Below are positions 60,761-64,000 of a stretch of 64,000 nucleotides of DNA, piece by piece. Position numbers and translations under genes: made by a program. How positions within the stretch are numbered: position 1 is the first letter of the stretch; every line of letters starts with the position of its first letter. A model generated the notes under the pieces. The model did not search any database and was not told where the DNA came from. It saw nothing but the letters and a program-made list of their open reading frames with translations. The DNA is from Manduca sexta (lineage: Eukaryota > Arthropoda > Insecta > Lepidoptera > Sphingidae). Location: the NCBI RefSeq assembly GCF_014839805.1, contig NC_051138.1:4648983-4712982 (forward strand), given 5' to 3'.

Positions 60761-61475
60761 TGAAATAACTTCTGCTCGCGACCCTGCCTGCATAAGTCTC
60801 CCCGCAGCAAAAAGTTACCAAACAAAATAAAACTATATTACTCAAGGTCAGAACAGTTTGTATAATTAGTCTAGCGGTTGCAAAGGTTATATAACAAAAC
60901 AAACTTTATAATAATTTAGGTCTTCACTTTAAATGCAAAAATCTCGACACACATAGATAAGTGAGCTGGGTTGTTATCATTTGTTTCAAATACTAATTAA
61001 ACGTACAGTGATGTATAGATTGAGTTGGAAACGTGAGTCACGATTTTCTAACACCGGTAGTCAAACGCTAACATTTACTAGTTGCTAGCCACTATATACA
61101 ATGGTGATAGTTCATACTAAAAAAGTGAACGGCAAAACAATTTTAATTTCCCGATAATTCCCGGAAGTCAAAAACCAAGTACCGACTTGCTTAATCATTA
61201 CCTAGACGGCATACATTTATTATATAACTTTGTCTGTGATTACATTTATTTATTACCACGACTCCTTAGATGTCACTCAGAGGCTTTCTTTTGTCTTATA
61301 AAGAGGTTCTTCTATGAATCTTACAATTACTTCAGCAACATCAAAATGCAGTAGACCGAATCTCGCGGTGCCCTAGTGTTTACCCATTCTGTTAACTTAG
61401 GAGCGGTTCTCCAACCAATCAACCTCACTATAACTCGGAACTGTTACTCAAAGACAATCACTGGTCTTTATTTAT

Positions 61476-61608
61476 TGCTGTTTTCAATAAACGATACTTT
61501 TCTAATCCATCTCGAAAATGAACCAATAAAAACAAATTTTGACAATGATTTATTTTGATTAGTTTGTTCCCGAGTTTGGATAGATTAGGATTAAATTATT
61601 GAAAACGG
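61476..61608 (+). mobile_element. MITE family F, third copy
   Basis: The left end GCTGTTTTCAATAAACGATA and the right end AATTATTGAAAACGGTC are inverted repeats. The interior CATCTCGAAAATGAACCAAT and ATTTATTTTGATTAGTTTG matches 37030-37194. Confidence 0.7.
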
Positions 61609-62144
61609 TCGTTGAGTCATGTAAGGTGACAATTAATCCTAAAGTAACCACGTCACAGATGATTGGACAGGATCTTAGAAATATTTCCTTGAAAATTAGT
61701 GTTCTAGGCAGTTTGCAGTCCTCGATTCTGGTAGTAATCTCATTACAACATAATTCTTTTCGCAAAATATCATTTAACGCCTAATAAATTACAGTTGTAA
61801 GTATGGCCTATGTATTTTATTTATTATTTAACCTTAGTAAAAATATTACAATAAAATGAACCTATTGCAAGGTCATTTATTAGTCGGGAACGACTAGGCG
61901 TCCAAAGATAATAACAATATTATTGGTATGCTAGTAGACCACTGACATAAACAAGTACAAGGAATTAATTCATAATAATCCTTATTATGAACTACATACT
62001 TAAGAGATGAAAGACTATCGATAATTGACCGTCAAGACTTCTAGACCAGAGTAAACTATCACAGCCAAGCAAAATTAAAAAAAGAGCAAATACTGACCAC
62101 ACCTAACATTGAATAGACGACCGCATACATAAATTCGAGGTCCT

Positions 62145-62432
62145 ATGTTACGACATTTATTTGAAAAAAATGTAACAACGGAAGGAAGGATGACGGTTGC
62201 CGCGACCTTGCACTCACTTCCTGTCGATCGGAAGTATCTATTGGCCTTATGTACTAATGAATTGCATATGTGGATTATAGTATTACAATACGAGTTAAAA
62301 CAATGTCATTGCAAGAAAATGTTGCCCGCCGACTTGTTTCACTTGAGTTGTTATTTTATAAGAATTTTTACTGTCGTTTTATTTAAAATTCGAACGGTTT
62401 GTTTGCCAATGTTATTAGTAATAATTGCATAA
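62145..62432 (+). other. Open frame of 95 codons, unrecognised
   Basis: Starts MLRHLFEKNVTTEGR and ends VCLPMLLVIIA. The C-terminal part is hydrophobic because it is T-rich. No domain, splice site, or flanking promoter was recognised. It is the longest frame in the right end not explained by a repeat, but chance is the more likely explanation. Confidence 0.12.
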
Positions 62433-63549
62433 TTTTATATGGTAACTAATTTTATGACTGAACCTAATATTATTCGTAATATTATTATTGGGTTACGTTG
62501 GCAACGTACGGTCAGTATCAAAATGTATACTCTGATAGAAACATGGCCCATATTAATTACTTTTTTATTCACACAGTAGGTGTTTTTATCCATGTATATA
62601 TTCATTTAAAAATAAAAGTAAAACTTTAAAGTCCTGTTTCTTGATTACATATACGTTATTTCGTAACAAGGCAAACAATCAAGTGAGTTAATTGATAATA
62701 AATATGATCTTCACTGTCCATATATAGTACCATTCCGAAGAATGATTAATGCGTTGCCATCCTTACAAATTAGAAAAAGGATTTGCGAAGAAAAAGCTGT
62801 TCGATACTTTGTAAATATCGTACATTTTGTTTATTGAGTTAAGCGAGTTCTAAAATCGTCATTTTATGTTATTGTTTCTCGCTGTCCGGTAAGATTTAGT
62901 TTGTAATGATGTACACGTCTCATAGCACGCTATTTAAGCATCAACACATCAACTAGAGTCCGAACTTCACTTATAAGCCTTTCATGTGATAGGACCCTTT
63001 CATTTAATTTTATCCGTGGTGCTTTATAACTAGCTTATCTAGTTCTAAACGTCCCTATCCTTGAGGTTAAATCGCCTCCTTACATCATGATTTTGTCACC
63101 CGCATTGCCCTGGAGGGAAGTGGACAATTAATATTTCCAACTCCTCCCTATCTTTCTATTTGATTAATTTCGCTGCGCGATAATGTCTTATTAGTTTTCC
63201 CTGAGACTCGCCGAGCTTCACTGCTCGGTGTCATAAAATGCGTGCCACTGCTGATCCTGGCTTACAGGAGTTGTAGTGGTGGGTGTGAGGACGGGAAAGT
63301 CTCAGAGAAACCTTTAAGGTGATACAGAAAAATATACGAAACGCGAAGACCCCATCCCGTCCGACATAGCTATGAACCACGAGGAACACAAAATCTTACC
63401 TTACTAAAATAATGAATGGTATAGCGTGGAGATGATTTCACAGTTGTTAAAATTAAACACCGAATCTGCTGTACGGATTTGGATGAAATATGGCGTACAA
63501 ACTGAGAGAAATATTGTCCTGAATTAACTTATACCTATCTACCTAGATA

Positions 63550-63805
63550 TAGTTTTTTTATACGTGCTCAGCAAGGTGACCTTACTGCACCTGATGGTAA
63601 GTGGAGTGGGGTCCAATAGAATATCGTCTGAAGAGAAATGATCACCCCTCGGCAGTCGACACAATTATGTCGGTCTATTAGAACCGGATATACACAGACT
63701 GATCCCGGAACGCGACATACTTACGTGGGCCACTATGGCTGAATTAACACCTGGCGTGCGCTGGTCGCTATCCGGACGGATATAAAATATACCGCACCAT
63801 CAGCA
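63550..63805 (+). repeat. Dispersed repeat family C, long copy
   Basis: TTTTTTATACGTGCTCAGCA, AGGTGACCTTACTGCACCTG, ATGGTAAGTGGAGTGGGGTC, CAGTCGACACAATTATGTCG, CTTACGTGGGCCACTATGG and CTATCCGGACGGATATAAAA. Collinear with 50458-50732; the best-kept copies of the family. Confidence 0.72.
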
Positions 63806-64000
63806 AAGAACATACCTATTTATAGATTAGAACCGCTTCAAACATCTAGTAGCATAAACATTTTAACCCCGGATCTATCATAATTCTCAGAATGGGACGC
63901 TCAATGATTTATAGCTAATAATTTCACGGAGCCTTCACGGCCCACTGATCATACATAAACATAAGCATAATTGCTTGCTCTATATCAGTTCCTTGTCATT

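Larger units (their letters stand above)
45941..64000. other. Upstream intergenic DNA
   Basis: Beyond the candidate promoter I find no confident gene. Recognised repeats are listed individually. Nothing was recognised at 45941-47840, 49220-50455, 53110-53470, 54030-54485, 55150-55740, 55890-56220, 56740-56990, 57180-58355 and 58470-60735, nor in most of 60760-63545. The stretch 51170-51970 holds two moderately GC-rich minus frames that look like fragments of an unclassified repeat. 63150-63360 has a short hairpin (CCGAGC/GCTCGG) of unknown origin. Confidence 0.5.

Overview
This window is an AT-rich, gene-poor stretch of insect nuclear DNA, almost certainly lepidopteran (moth or butterfly). 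The support is its repeat content: tRNA-derived SINEs whose internal texts (for example 'GGCACGGGCTTCCTC'-type and 'CGATAGGCTCGCC') recur in many moth and butterfly genomes as I know them, abundant short non-autonomous DNA transposons, and decayed non-LTR retrotransposon tails. No bacterial-style genes, operons, rRNA, functional tRNA genes or CRISPR arrays are visible, and almost none of the longer open frames is a gene.

The one gene I can assemble is hidden in tiny exons. On the minus strand, exon 1 (45333-45353) encodes MNHYVKI and ends in a GTGAGT donor. Exon 2 (21295-21436) opens after a branch-point/polypyrimidine/CAG acceptor, completes a 20-residue signal peptide and continues into a secreted region. 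Exon 3 (2236-2337) continues in phase with a Gly/Pro/Val-rich segment containing GPVLFPP and GASGYGFVPP. The phases match (0 at the first junction, 1 at the second, 1 leaving exon 3). Introns 1 and 2 are about 23.9 and 19.0 kb. The gene runs off the left edge, so its 3' end and final identity are not visible. A small secreted cuticle or extracellular-matrix-like protein is the best guess. Its upstream side (about 45.35-45.94 kb) is a GC-rich island with initiator- and TATA-like sites, a plausible promoter.

Layout: 1-2235 is probably the start of intron 3. 2338-21294 is intron 2, with two SINE families, hAT- and Tc1-like MITEs, LINE-tail-like repeats and a dimeric minisatellite next to exon 2. 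21437-45332 is intron 1, with MITEs including one with 27-bp perfect terminal inverted repeats and a 1-kb element, a tandem duplication, and a few GC-rich unique patches that may be enhancers. 45.94-64 kb is upstream intergenic DNA with a frameshifted LINE C-terminus, an RTE-type LINE end, a nested transposon insertion, a hAT MITE with perfect target duplications, and one weak candidate exon with a mitochondrial-presequence look at 53.85 kb on the plus strand.

Besides the split gene, the best-supported sequence-level observations are the transposon structures: exact 8-bp target-site duplications, a 32-bp hairpin inside one MITE, and an insertion of one MITE into another.
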